In this document: positions 1 through 11,557 of the stretch, piece by piece
Position numbering within the stretch: position 1 is the first letter of the stretch
How the letters are laid out: every line of letters begins with the position of its first letter
From: Pararge aegeria
Taxonomy: Eukaryota; Arthropoda; Insecta; Lepidoptera; Nymphalidae
Length of the DNA stretch: 64,000 nt
Direction of reading: 5' to 3'
NCBI RefSeq assembly: GCF_905163445.1
Contig: NC_053183.1
Coordinates: 20,584,001 to 20,648,000 of the forward strand
Notes under the pieces: model-generated
The model's input: the letters and a program-made list of their open reading frames with translations, nothing else
Databases searched by the model: none
What the model was told of the DNA's origin: nothing
Made by a program: the position numbers and the translations under genes

Positions 1-255
1 CATCGGTAGGAGACAATTATCTCCCCGGGGAAAGGATAAAAATATATCTTCTCCCACAGCTTTATCAACACTCAGAGCACTGGCGCACAAGTGGAAATAA
101 TATCCAATTAATATATGTGTACTAATAAACGGGGGTGAACTTCTCCTATTCCATGTTTCCGTGCTTTAGCAGGTGGACACGTTAATTATATCCCCTGTCA
201 GGGGATATACCTAATCGGGGGATATAATTTTTGTCTCCTACCTGTGCTAGCCCTG
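1..255 (+). repeat. interspersed repeat H (TATATCCCC family), left end cut by window
   Basis: Shares GCTTTAGCAGGTGGACACGT and the TATATCCCC/GGGGATATA motif with copies at 13190-13290 and 37137-37670 (reverse). The first bases also carry a CTCCCACAGCTTTATCAACA stretch seen in those copies. Class unknown. Confidence 0.6.
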
Positions 256-1440
256 CGGCAGGTGTAATCGGAAATAAATCGAAACCAAACTTTAATTGCC
301 ATTCAATAGTTATTCAAAAAATGAGAATTCCGACAACTGTTAATTGCTATTTCAACCGAATCCCAAAAATGTTGGAATGGAAATAATTACGGAATGCGCC
401 GCGAATAAAAATGTAAAAGGCAAATGACCAGTTAGCGCTCGGCCATTGTGTTGAAACGCGATCCTCTCGATTGTTTGCCGCGTTGTGCTCGCCAGCTTTT
501 ATTTCAACTTAAAACTAGATTTTTTCAGCGGTGATATAACTAGGTAGGTACTTGGGGTAAAGCGGTAAAGCTTTAGGCAAAGAAAACCGCGCGTTCTTAG
601 CAGCATTCACGATTGCGCTTAACGCTCGACCGAAAACAAGAAACACACATAAGAGCAAGGGTATTGTGGTTGTCGCACTGAGGATGCGCTCTAGACGCAG
701 ATTGAAACCGACACAGGCTCTCCCACACAGAATTGTATGACACTGATATGGCGCGAGTTGGAAGTATCAATATGCTGTATTCTAATTTACTGTAACACAA
801 TAAATAATAAGCTATGTGTTCAAAACCGTGCCGCCCCGCAGCGCCGGCTCGATCGACCTAGTGATAAACAGTTAATATATTTTTATATCATAATTTTAAA
901 TGACCTTCCAAGTTACCATTATAGCATAATGATAAAAAAGTTGATAAATGAAAAGTCGATATATGAAAAAAAAAAAATGTATGAACAGTAGACAATCGAG
1001 CAAGCATCTGATGATGAAGAGCCAAAGAGATTAGGTATCGCCTACAATAAACAACTGCAGTACCAGAAATACCAACGATGTGCATCCGGCTTTAATAATT
1101 AATAGTATACCATTTTTGTTTTTTTTTTAATACGCGTACAGGCCAAGTATGACCTCATACATATGTAATTTTTTACAGTGCCACCTTCCCGCATACAGTG
1201 GAACTTGCTAGCAATGTAACTTCATCCACATGTGTAATGTCTTACAACGCCATCTATAATTAGTATCGACAACATGTGAAGACACAGCTTACACAGACTT
1301 ATCTAAAGACAGTACTTTTTTGGGAAATAAAACTAAAATATGTACTATGTTTTATGTTAATTTAGTTTAAAATCCTAATATTTCACTAATGTTTGTTGTA
1401 CCACCTACTAATTTCGTATAGCATTTTCTTCTATGGCTTT
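256..1440. other. spacer without recognisable genes
   Basis: AT-rich, with only short chance open frames. I see no splice-consistent exon, RNA gene or shared repeat here. Confidence 0.5.
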
Positions 1441-1583
1441 GGTTGCCTGGAAGAGATCGCTATTTAGTTATATTAAGAAGTCCGCCAAATTGTACGTTCT
1501 ACCTTATTGTGCTGTTGTATTTGTATCTCTGTAAATTTTCTCTGTGGTGTACAATAAAAGTGTATTCATTCATTCATTCATTT
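1441..1583 (+). mobile_element. non-LTR retroposon 3' tail ending in (ATTC)n
   Basis: Contains GAAGAGATCGCTATTTAG and a GTGTACAATAAAAGTGTATTCATTCATTC end. Related reverse copies lie at 13283-13450 and 48630-48690. The short ATTC tail is typical of target-primed retrotransposition. Confidence 0.6.
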
Positions 1584-1826
1584 TCTTTATGGAGGGTAGA
1601 GGTAATTTTCTTAAATTTTATTTTGCCATTTCTGTCAAAGACCATAGATGTCCTACAGACCATACATAAATTACCCGTACATGTTATTTAATGATAAATT
1701 TAATTTCGTTAAAAACTTACTTGATTTTCATATGTAGTCATTGAAGTAATACACTACAGAATCCTTTTCAGCCATTATTGTATGCAGTGTTTAATGCATT
1801 GTGTCCAAAAACAGTTAAAAAACGTA

Positions 1827-1972
1827 CCGCGGAATGTTGCTAGCTCACAAACTTTTTCCCATTTTCGTTTAGAACATTAGAGGTAAAATAATAACTGTCA
1901 ACTGCTAAAAAGTATGAAGTGGCTAACCATTTATTCGAAAAACCATTTTAAGCTTTTTGATACTTCAATATT
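1827..1972 (+). repeat. interspersed repeat C, copy 1
   Basis: Runs from CCGCGGAATGTTGCTAGCTC to GATACTTCAATATTA. Other copies are at 12868-13012 and 18754-18965, with a reversed fragment at 24657-24712. Non-coding, class unknown. Confidence 0.65.
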
Positions 1973-2225
1973 AGACGCCTGCAATATCCAATAATAAATA
2001 TATTTTTTAATCAAAACTAGAAATTGAAAATTATCTGAGAAAAATTAGATTCAAATATGAAGTAAATTTGCAAGATACGATAAAGTAAAGAGACATTTTT
2101 ATAATAAATTAATTTAGTTTGGACAGTAAAAACCTAACAAGACTAGGTTGTATTAAATTATAAGCGTTCCTGACTGGAATAATATATTTTTTGAGTTTAT
2201 TTTGGTAGTTTTGTAACATTTTAAG

Positions 2226-2382
2226 TTGGTCACACTTCATTTTGACACTTCATTTGTATATGTCAATTACGCTACAAAGAGAACGTTAACGTACTTCTTC
2301 CGGCCGGTAAATTCATTTGTCATTTTCACGACGACAAACGTGGTGTGTTTCGTGTGAATCAACGTTGTCTTCAGTTTTTCCT
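2226..2382 (+). promoter_or_regulatory. likely promoter and non-coding first exon of the small gene
   Basis: TTGGTCACACTT at 2226-2237 nearly matches the insect core-promoter motif YGGTCACACTR (Ohler motif 1, bound by M1BP in flies), which marks constitutive genes. About 100 bases on is an initiator-like TTCAGTTTTTC. A strong donor CT/GTAAGT at 2383 and an AG acceptor at 2710-2711 would join a leader to the exon holding the ATG at 2756. The arrangement is inferred; no transcript data are available. Confidence 0.45.
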
Positions 2383-2755
2383 GTAAGTAGTTTTTATTTG
2401 TAGCACCTAAATTCAGGTTTTGGTTTTTTTACTTCGAAACCACTTCCAAATTTCACTTGAAATAATCATCTTGCCATCTATTTTGTAAAACCAAACTGTA
2501 TACACATTCATCTAGATAAAGATTCTACGAATGTCTCAGTAGGATTTTTATACTTTACCCATAACCTTAAGCGTTTGAAACGTTTTCACTCATATAAAAC
2601 CATTCGCAAAAACGGTTAATCAATTTTTTTCTATTTAACCTTCATATTTTTTTTGAATTTGTAGCAAGTATGAATAGGGATAGCGTTCGTATTAACTAAC
2701 TGTTTCTATAGTGAATGTACATTTCGTAATATTAAGAAAAGGGTCAAAGTTTAAG

Positions 2756-5700
2756 ATGGTGCAAGAAGTACTGAATAGGAAAAGAGAGCGAAGTGAATCA
2801 GACAATGGAATGAACGGAAATATTGCGAAAAAGTTACTCACAGACAGGTCAGTTAGAGGTGTAGGGTTATAAATTCCTTTATGTATGGATGAACTTAATT
2901 TTGCAAATATAAATGAGACTATTTCCTTATAAGTGTAGTGGCATGTTCAATTACAGATCTCTAGGTATTGGGAGGCTAGGTTGGTTAAAATTGTCAGTTA
3001 TTGTTTTGCCTAGAAATACTTAGTAACTCGTAAGGGAGCTTTTCTAGCATGTTATTATAAAATTAAAAGTGCACCAACCAATATTGGAGTATAAAGGAAT
3101 TGAGAGCAAACCTCCATTAGAATCATCATATCAACCCATTCTGGCCCACAACAGGTCTTCTACTACAATGAGAAAGTCTATGCTATCTCAGTGCAGATTG
3201 GTGGACTTCACAAACCTTTGATAACCTTATAGAGAATTCTCAGGCATGCAGGTTTCCTCACAATGTTTTGCAGCAAGTGAAATTTTAATTGCTTAAAGGC
3301 ACATAAGTTAGTAAAGTTAGAGGTGTATCGCTCAAATGCAATTCAAACTGCCTCCCGAAAGTGTAGTAAAAGTCTAACCTACTTGGCTATCACTGCTACA
3401 TTACACTTATAAATGTTGTGATAGCCTGCTGGTTAGGCTATCTGCCTACCTTTTTTCGAGGATCAAATTTCATCCCTGCCACGCCCCTTAATAACTTTTC
3501 AGAGTTATATTATGCTTTTTTAATTCAAACAATAAAAATATCATTTGCTGTAATTTTGAGGAAACTTGCATGTCTGAGAGTTCTCAACTGCGTGTGAAGT
3601 TTACCAAACTGCACTTGGCCCGAGTGTTACATACAGTATGGTACGGCCTAACCTTCTCATTTTGAGAGGAGACCGGTACTCTCCAGAAGGCTTGTAATGG
3701 GATGATTATGATGATGGTGATAATTCAAACACAATTTAACTGCAATAACTGTGTTGAGACTTAGCATGATTTTAAAAGTGTATGCTTTCAATTATGCTGT
3801 ACACAAATGTCTAAATTGTAATATCTTTTCTAGCCGTAAACTAATGGTTCCACAGAATTGTAAAAAAATGTGGATGAAGATTTGATCATCTTTTTAATGC
3901 ATGTACAGCATTAATAATATTGTACTGTAATCCATAACTACTTTTAGCCAAACATCTTTATCTGAAGGCTTAGCTAATAAACCAATAAAGCATTTAAAAT
4001 ACTGGCTGTTACCTAGCAAACAACATATTAACAAATTTGAGTAATTGACTGAAAGCAGATATTTTCATGATATGCAGTTGCTATGTGGATTTCAGCCTGT
4101 TGAGTCAAATATGATTAATAAGTCTGAAAGTGTTGTCACTCATATAAAATACCTAAAGGTAATGAAAATGACCTAATGGCATTTTTATACAATTTTCCTT
4201 CCTACTTGCCAGCATGTGTCAACTTAAAACAGATTTTCCTTGTAATAGCTGAATTTAAGCTTTAATTAGTCAACTGCATGAGCATCATAATATCTAATTT
4301 TAAAAAAAGACTGTTTTTAAAGAAGGCATTTTATATAGTGTTTGCACTACTTACAAGTAGTCAGGTATTTAAATATGTGTTATGAATATAGGCCACAATG
4401 CACAATATGAATAGTTACTTTATTAATTTTAAATAGTAAGATTTCAGACAGTATAAGAGAACATGTTATTTATATACCTACCTACTACTTTACAATTTGT
4501 ATTAAAGCATAATCTTATCCAACTAGTAAAACTGATAATGAACAGAAATCAGTAAGGTATGTGTGATTTAATCACTGCTGCAACTAGACGTAATAAACAA
4601 ATACCTAAAGGAATTAAAAACTTAATACAGTGTTAGCTATGTGGATAATTAAGCATTTTAATATTCATTTATGTAGGAATAACACATTATTTTATGTTAA
4701 CAATAATTATGCAAATTTATTCTATTGTTCAACTTAAGTATTGAAAAGAAATATTTAGGTACTTTTTGGTTGACTTATTTTTCGTAATCTCTTTTCTTTG
4801 ACAATATTATAACAAAACCTGAGACAGTAAATTTGTGAAACAATTGTCAATATGCATTTTAAACCTGCCAATGCATTGGCAGGGTTCCTCAGTAATCAGG
4901 TTCATTGGTTGACCCACTTACTTGTTTTATATTTATTATCATTATCATCATTATCATCATTATCTTCATCATCATCAACAACAACTAAATCAACAACAAC
5001 AACAACAACAACAATAACAACAGCTTGTAACTATCTACTGCTAGACTAAAGGACTCTCCTAATCAGAGGGTTTGCCCATAATCACTACCCTGGGCTTGTG
5101 GCCGCAGTTGATGGTTTTATCAGCACTGACTATGCTGCGGCTAATTCTCTGTTATATTCCCTTAGTCGCTCGACATCCGGGGGGTTAGGAGGGGTGGTAA
5201 CAGCTTCTGATCTGCCGTCACCACATGGTCAACTTTATATTTTAACTAAAATTTGAAATTAACTATAATTGTTTGCATGTATTGAAATACTGCATTGTGA
5301 AAGTAATAGTGCTATATTTTATTGCCGTTTGCTAAGGTCATACATTCTATTCTAGTGATATACATTCGAAGAATGTTGTGCTAGGCATATTATGGCTCTT
5401 AAAAATTTAAACAAACTTAAGCTTTAAAACAACTATAATTAGGTCTATTTGAATGCTAGGTCTATGGAAACTAATTTATTTATCGCAAAGCAGTTGAAAT
5501 TGTCAAGTCTCCACTGCTGAGATGTTAATGGAACACAAATGTTACTGTCGCGGTGATGAGGTGACCAGCATGGACCTCAAAAAGCCTGAGCACCTCTTAC
5601 CCATGATGAGACCATTCTCCATGAGGTTAACAACCCTCTTATTTTATTAATTTGATTGTCAATAGATTGGTAGAAGATTGTAATTTATCAATAAAACCTA

Positions 5701-8515
5701 TATATAGTAGTATCCATCTCATGATATCAATTTAAGAATAAAACTTTATTTTATCCATTTACATTACAAATAATAATGTAAATTAAACATATTTACTTAA
5801 TTAGTAAACATAGTCAATAGCTACTAATGTAATTGATGTAGATAGTTTTATATAACAATGGTAGGTGCACAGATACATAATTTGAACATGTTTTAATATG
5901 TATGAACGTTACCTGATTTGATTTTGAAACAATCGAAATTTTTAACAACTGATAGGTTGTTAGATGAATTAAATAAGTGTCATTGTTAAAATTAGTCATA
6001 GTTAATAATGGGCATAATAATTAAGTATATAAGTATTATCCTATTATATTATGTACATGATTAGCCTTAAATTGGAATAAGGAAAGGGCATAGTATATAT
6101 ATATTCGCGGTAAAAACGATCTTAACTCTTAGGTACCTATTATGTTAAACATTTTCAATAAATTCTTACCCTACTGCACTGAATATCGCTGAGCTGAATG
6201 TTACATTGATAAAAACAATTTCCTGAAAAGTTTTTACCTTTTATAAAAACTTTAATACCACCCACCACAATTTTGAGAACACTATAATATAAGGCTTGCT
6301 CGCTCGTTTTCGCCTTTATAGGACTACCCTTAAACTGTTTTATCTGAAAGTCTTTATGAATCTTTGCCTAACGCAAATGGTATACGCTTTACTACTGCAG
6401 TTAAGGTGCATGGTTGTGAAGCGCCCAATTTTTGTGCATTATTATTACATTTTTTTTAAATATAGTTATTCTTAATAGAAGAAATGGAAACTCGTAACTT
6501 TATATCTGAGAAAACGAAATTTTATTTTAAATTTCACGTAGGTAAACCTTTTAGAAATAGAACATATACCTTATGGAAAGACCTTTTTCGAAGAATGTGT
6601 TAGTACAAATCTAGTGTGTAATAAGCTTGCAAAAGATTCATCGATACAAATTGCCTTAGGATTTGGGAGTCGCGACTTTACTGCTAATATGTTCAGGATA
6701 CTGTTGAAGATCGACCGCATCCGGGCCAGGAGGGGCGACCTGTTTTTGTCATTTGTGTCATCGTTTATTTGGGAGCAATCTAGTTAGACGCAGTATGACC
6801 CAAAACAACCAGGGGAAGGCCAAACCGGGGAAGTAACCAGAACCTATTGTTATTTGTTATATCAATTGTATAATCCCATAGTATAATATTTGCAGTTCAC
6901 AAATAAGCAATCATTTTCGCATAAAAATAAATAAATAAATAAAATAAAATAAAATCATTTTATTTCAGGTCGGGGACCCATATACAAAATTTTACACAAA
7001 ATAAATATAAAAGACAGATTTTAAAAATAAATAAATAAAGAAAAAAAAAAAAACAATAATTAATTAAAATCTAGAATTAAAAATTAGAATCAATTAACTA
7101 AAAATTAATAAAGAAACTAGCAACACACAATAACGCTATAGTGAAATATAGTAATGAATTTGCGACTCTAATGCTACTCGCATTAGAGTCGCAAATTCAT
7201 TACTACCATTTTTAATTTAACTAACATTCTGCTAAGAATGATATCTAGGCGTAAAATATTGGTGGAATTAAAGCTTTAAAATGGGATAAGTTTTATTTTA
7301 CCCCGATGTTCCAGTGTTCCGATTTAAGAAAACTAGCTTAGGATTGCGGGCATACTAATTTCGTTCCAAGGGTACTCAGTATACACTGTCACGACGCTGT
7401 CTAGAAGTAAATCTTCGCTTATCTTCATTAGCTCAAACGCGTCGAAATACTGCATTTTTTATACAGCGGCTATATTTTCAGTTTGCAAGTTGAAAGTTTT
7501 CGGTCGGCGTCTCAGAAGTGTTAATATTACCGTAATAGTAACTGTAGCTACATTGTCATTTGTAAAGTAATTGAAACCAGATATTAAATACCGCTATCAA
7601 GCTCCATTCTCGTCACGTTCTTACGATAGTGTATTTTTATTGATAAATAATCGTTAACTTAGAACTGTCTACAACTAATACAGATTAAGATAGTGTCGAA
7701 TGATACTCGAATTTATAAAGATACCATTTGGTGCCCGCCACTTTTTTATATATATATATATATGCATATGGCATGATAGTTGTTAAGCGCAAGTATATAT
7801 ACATTTAAAAAAAAAGCGTAAAAGCGTTCCAAAATTTAGCAGTCCGTGTCCGTGCGTGTTGCTTGTATGTCAACCACATGAGTATGCCACCGTTCACGGC
7901 TTCTCGCTGTTCTGTGGAAGAATGGTGCCGGAGGAACAAGATTATGAAGTCCCTGAGAAATATGATATATTTGTATACTTGTGGGATTACAAAGCTATCT
8001 CCAGCACGGTTAGCTTGGACAGGGTACATTTTTCTCCACGGAGAAAGTAAATGTTAATCATCTCTGACAGTTTTATGCCGCAAAAAGCTCCGCTTCTACT
8101 TTATTGCGATTACAAACTTTATTTCTATGCGTGTTTTTAAATATTAGACAATTTTAAAAATAACGTTTTTAACTATTTTTCCCTGGTTACAATATACGTT
8201 TACATAACAGTTAAAACTAAAGGAAGATAGTTAAGCCTAATTAAGTGCTAACACGCATTATCCAACGGTATTATTCAAATTGTCCGCGTTGTAACTTTTC
8301 CCAGGGTCCGTAACCTCGAGGCGATTTTAACCAACATGCTAAATAGCGGAGTGTTGACCGATTACCTTTGTCACGGAAACGGAAAATTACTTGTCGAACT
8401 GTGGAAGTCTACATCCAGAAACAAATATGACGTTCACTTGGTGAGAGCGGAGTTTCTGACTGAGAGCGATTTCCTTGATACTAGGTTGGTTTATTTCGAA
8501 CAACTGTACCTTTAG
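2756..8515 (+). CDS. small gene for unrecognised ~100-residue protein, 2 coding exons
   Basis: Coding exon 1 is 2756-2847 (ATG in the good context AAGATGG), starting MVQEVLNRKRERSESD, with donor GT at 2848. Exon 2 starts at 8305 after a CCCAG acceptor. The phases match and the frame runs to TAG at 8513-8515, giving 100 residues. The N-terminus is basic with a KRER cluster that could be a nuclear signal. The rest looks like a compact alpha/beta segment with VRNLEAILTNML and GKLLVELWKS. There is no signal peptide or membrane segment. A possible donor (ACTAG/GTTGGT) at 8484-8486 means the gene could instead splice onward to exons I did not find, so the C-terminus is uncertain. Upstream lies a likely leader exon and promoter. 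The intron of about 5.4 kb is full of repeats. I do not recognise the family. Confidence 0.6.
3117..3411 (-). mobile_element. SINE-A, reverse copy
   Basis: The tRNA-derived SINE in reverse, from the CATATCAACCCATT tail to a decayed GGCTATCACTGC head. It lies in the intron of the small gene and abuts a forward copy head to head. Confidence 0.7.
3418..3722 (+). mobile_element. SINE-A, forward copy
   Basis: Begins GTGATAGCC and carries the family core TGCATGTCTGAGAGTTCTC and tail GGGATGATTATGATGATGG. Together with the reversed copy six bases away it makes an imperfect foldback of about 300-base arms. Confidence 0.7.
4927..5025. repeat. (ATC)n then (AAC)n microsatellite
   Basis: A run of ATT/ATC trinucleotides passes into ACA/AAC trinucleotides. 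A chance open frame here gives Ser/Thr runs and is not a gene. Confidence 0.9.
5040..5240 (+). repeat. interspersed repeat Q
   Basis: Contains GAGGGTTTGCCCATAATCACTACCCTGGG and ends TCTGATCTGCCGTCACCACA. The end matches 17461-17490, and GGGTTTGCCCATAATCCCCACC recurs at 46427. It looks like a decayed retroelement tail. Confidence 0.5.
5241..7148. other. intronic spacer, no exon seen
   Basis: AT-rich DNA inside the large intron of the small gene. A retroposon-like tail with AAAATCATTTTATTTCAGGT lies near 6,945-6,985, followed by A-rich sequence to about 7,110. I see no exon. Confidence 0.4.
7149..7205. repeat. perfect 26-bp palindrome, 5-base loop
   Basis: Arms 7149-7174 and 7180-7205 (AGTAATGAATTTGCGACTCT and on) are perfect reverse complements around the loop TACTC. 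It has no sequence similarity to the MITEs in the window. Confidence 0.9.
7744..7767. repeat. (TA)n microsatellite
   Basis: About a dozen TA units, intronic in the small gene. Confidence 0.9.
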
Positions 8516-8570
8516 TATAAGATTTATACGCTCGCCATCGTAGAGACCAGTTCGAATATCGAAACACAGT

Positions 8571-8758
8571 TTAAGGCTGCCAGTCCATCGGAGCGGAGCG
8601 AGGCAGCGGAGCCGAGAAACTGAGAAATATTAACCAATAGGATTGCACAAAATCTCCGCTGCTCTTAAGTGAACCAGACACAGTACGCAACTGCGCTCCG
8701 CATTAGTCCGTTTCTCGGCTCCGCTGCCTCGCTCCGCTCCGGTGGACTGGCAACCTAA
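8571..8758. mobile_element. MITE with ~50-bp terminal inverted repeats rich in GGAGCGGAGCG
   Basis: The left end (from TTAAGGCTGCCAGTCC) and the right end (to GGACTGGCAACCTAA) are inverted copies over about 50 bases, including GGAGCGGAGCGAGGCAGCGG. About 90 bases of unrelated sequence lie between. It sits 55 bases after the small gene's stop codon. No coding capacity. Confidence 0.75.
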
Positions 8759-8954
8759 TATCACAGTTAAATGTTAAAGCTTAAATTTACACATAGCGTT
8801 CTGGGCAGAGCTGTTAGGATTAGCAACAAGGTCCACTTTCCTCCAACGTCATAGATATTCAATAACGACTTCACGATAGCGAGCGTGAAAAACTTGTCAT
8901 AAGGGTTAATTATTGTAGAACTTTGGTATTGAGTAGCCGTGTCTCGTCATCATC

Positions 8955-9340
8955 GTCACTTCAAACGATTCACGTCCATTGCTGGACATTTGTTTTTACC
9001 AAGATCATATATAACAGGGATTTTACAAAATTCTCTCTTGTTTCGACGGCTCCCAGTGGCTCCTTGATGTGGTCTGTCCGCCTCGTTGGGGGTTGACCAA
9101 CGCGGCGTTTAACGGTTCGGGTTCGCCATTCTAGCACTGACTCCTGGTCTATTGGTTCACCGAGCTATGTGCCCAATGCCACTTCAGCTTCGCGACTCGT
9201 TGAGCTTTGTCGGTAACAGTTCTTCTACGGATCTCATCATTTCTGATTTGATCACTTAGAGATACTCCTAGTTCTGATCCGATTCCGTTGTTCCGGGGAA
9301 CGCTCTTCCTATCGCTAGCTAAGTGACTCTTGAGCTAGTC
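8955..9340 (-). mobile_element. RTE-like LINE 3' fragment, decayed
   Basis: Shares the CGTTGGGGGTTGACCAACGC, GTTGAGCTTTGTCGGTAAC and TCTACGGATCTCATCATTTCTGA blocks with the fragments at 35075-35810 and 39775-40155. In those, the minus strand still encodes the C-terminal RT/endonuclease region. Confidence 0.6.
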
Positions 9341-9514
9341 GAGTACACTGTAGTCGTTTCTAAATGGTTCAATATGTATGAGCTGAGTGCCTTGCGAGTT
9401 GCAACGCACTGCTTAATTCTGAAGTATGACCAATATCTGTGACTTAACAAAACTACATTAATTGTGCTTGTACATTATACGTGGTGTCCTTAGTCAAAAT
9501 TTTACTACTTTCAA

Positions 9515-9559
9515 ACTTTATTTACAACTTGTCTTCTAAAGACAAGTTGTAAATAAAGT
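9515..9559. repeat. perfect 20-bp palindrome, 5-base loop
   Basis: Arms ACTTTATTTACAACTTGTCT (9515-9534) and its exact reverse complement (9540-9559) around TCTAA. Confidence 0.9.
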
Positions 9560-10018
9560 AACCTAGTAAAACAGTACAAAACTTAGATTTGTAGTCGCCT
9601 CAATACATTCGCTCGCTTAGTATTTTAGTTAACTTACTATTATACATTCAGTAGGTAATTACGATACATTTAATATAACTTCTATTTCGCTCTTTAAATT
9701 ACTACCTTGTATTTTTATTTTTTATAATACAATTTTATACAAAATATGTAGTTCAATTATTATAATGAAATTCATCATTTCTTTTATTTTTTCATTCAAG
9801 CTAGAAGTTATCCCTTGACCGCAATCACATCTGGTGGTAAGGTAGAAAGATTGTGACTGAATTGTGAATAGCGTTCATAGAGGGTACTCCAGTACGAGTT
9901 ATAAATACTTAAGGCTTTATATAACTTAAATTGGCTATTCTTAAGTTTTTCATAATTGTTACTGGAGAAACAATATGTTGCGTTACAATAGCATTAGGTA
10001 TATGTTAAATATTTGAGA

Positions 10019-10190
10019 GAAGCAGGCGTTACTTTGCGGGAATCCATGATATATAATGAAAATAAGGCTTTGCTTTACTCCGCGAAAAGCAGGAAAATCT
10101 GTATGGTTTTTGTAATTTAATTTTAAAAATTGAAGAAATTATAAATTACACCACACAGATTCCATAAGAAAAGTAAGAAAAAAAATAATA
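10019..10190 (-). repeat. interspersed repeat D, reverse copy
   Basis: Carries CAGGCGTTACTTTGCGG, ACTCCGCGAAAAGCAGGA and ATAAATTACACCACACAGATTC. Other copies: 15790-15958, 25922-26135, 33310-33385, 34730-34920, 37295-37570, 46212-46330 and 49301-49485. Non-coding; a MITE or Helitron derivative is likely. Confidence 0.6.
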
Positions 10191-11328
10191 AACGTTAACT
10201 AAGAATTGTTTACGAATGCCAATATGTCGTGTAATCTATGTATGTAATGTACTAAATAGACTGTTTATATGCACAAAGAACTAGTTAATAACGTTATCAT
10301 GAGGTGTAAGGTAGGTAACCTTAAGATCATAGCGTTACGTAATGTTATTCACCAATGTGTTTGATACACGTAATTTATAAGTGCGAGGGATAAATAGTTA
10401 TTGAATTAATTTTATTTATCATATCTGGCACGTTACGTAGTTTCACGTTCGCTTATCGAAGGTATTTTTGCAATTGATGTATTTTTAACGATTGTTTGGG
10501 TTTCACATTTTCGTTATTTTATACATTTGTATGAGCGGTATCATATTTATTTGCGTTTGTCTTACATTTAAAAAAAAAAATTATAAGACTTAATTGATCA
10601 TTAAGCATGTACTACGTGGAAGAGTCATTAGAAAAACACATACCTACTTGACGTTTCCGAAGTGCTTAGGGGGCTTCCATAAATTACGTGAGGTATTTTT
10701 TTTTTAATTTTCTGTCCCCCCCTTCAGTCTTTTAATAATGACTATAAAAATAAAATCGGATAGTGGTTGCATAGTTACGCAATGCTTTGTGTTACGAGTT
10801 TCCAGTTACTAAAGACAGAAAGAGATAGAGCAGTGTAACTACTCGCGCGCTATAAAATATTTACTTGCAATGCCGATAAATAGGCACGATGACAGTAACA
10901 AAGAATCGCTAAAATATTGTATTTATCTAATGATAATATATATTGAGTGGAATGGTCCTTATAATAAAACTGTAAAATCTAGAGATCCGCCATGACAGGT
11001 GGAACGCCACATGACGTCGCATCTATGTAACCATAATTTTGTACCGATTGCACTTCGAAAATCATCTCTGAACTTGATATTTGCGTATATCAAGTATATT
11101 GTGATTTCAAACTGTCACATACTCAATTTTGTGTAATAAATACCAAAACAGATGATTTTTAGCAATGGAAGGACTTACTAAGGCGTATAGCTTTAATTTG
11201 CATATGACGTCACGCTGATAAGCGTTTCGCGGGAAATGTTTTTTTAAAATATAATTTGGAATGTAAGTATATCAACAATAACTTGAATTTCTGGATATAA
11301 TAGATATTTCCGAATATCATTATGAAGT
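10191..11328. other. Tpx upstream spacer, promoter probably here
   Basis: No coding exon seen. The Tpx leader exon and promoter should lie somewhere in or before this stretch but I could not place them. It holds the stress-response-like sites noted separately and a small inverted repeat ACTTGATAT/ATATCAAGT near 11,075-11,100. Confidence 0.4.
11011..11212 (+). promoter_or_regulatory. candidate stress-response sites upstream of Tpx coding exon
   Basis: ATGACGTCGC at 11011-11020 is an exact match to the antioxidant-response core RTGACnnnGC (CncC/Nrf2 with Maf). A palindromic TGACGTCA (CRE/AP-1 type) lies at 11205-11212. They sit about 350-550 bases before the Tpx start codon, either in its promoter or its leader intron. 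A short motif like this occurs by chance several times in 64 kb, so the call rests on its position before an antioxidant gene. Confidence 0.3.
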
Positions 11329-11478
11329 TTTAGGGTTTCATACCCAAAAGGTAAAACTTGACCCTATTACTATGACTACGCTGTCCGTCCGTCTGTCTGC
11401 ATCCGTGGCTCCCTAATAACTTTTAACAGATAATGGTACGGAACTCTTTGTGCGCGAGTTCGACTCGCACTTTTCTTT
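11329..11478 (+). repeat. interspersed repeat with GTCCGTCCGTCTGTCTG and GTGCGCGAGTTCGACTCGCA
   Basis: These two blocks are hallmarks of a very common lepidopteran repeat, here shortened inside. It ends about 70 bases before the acceptor of the Tpx first coding exon. No other copy in this window. Confidence 0.5.
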
Positions 11479-11557
11479 TTTATATAGTTGATACTTCCGA
11501 ACATGCAGTTCGAAATTATTATCATGCATATTGCCTTGCTCGTACAGTTTCAACAAG

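Noticed and set aside
4852..5049. 65-codon frame with Ser and Thr runs
   Set aside because: Encoded by a trinucleotide microsatellite.
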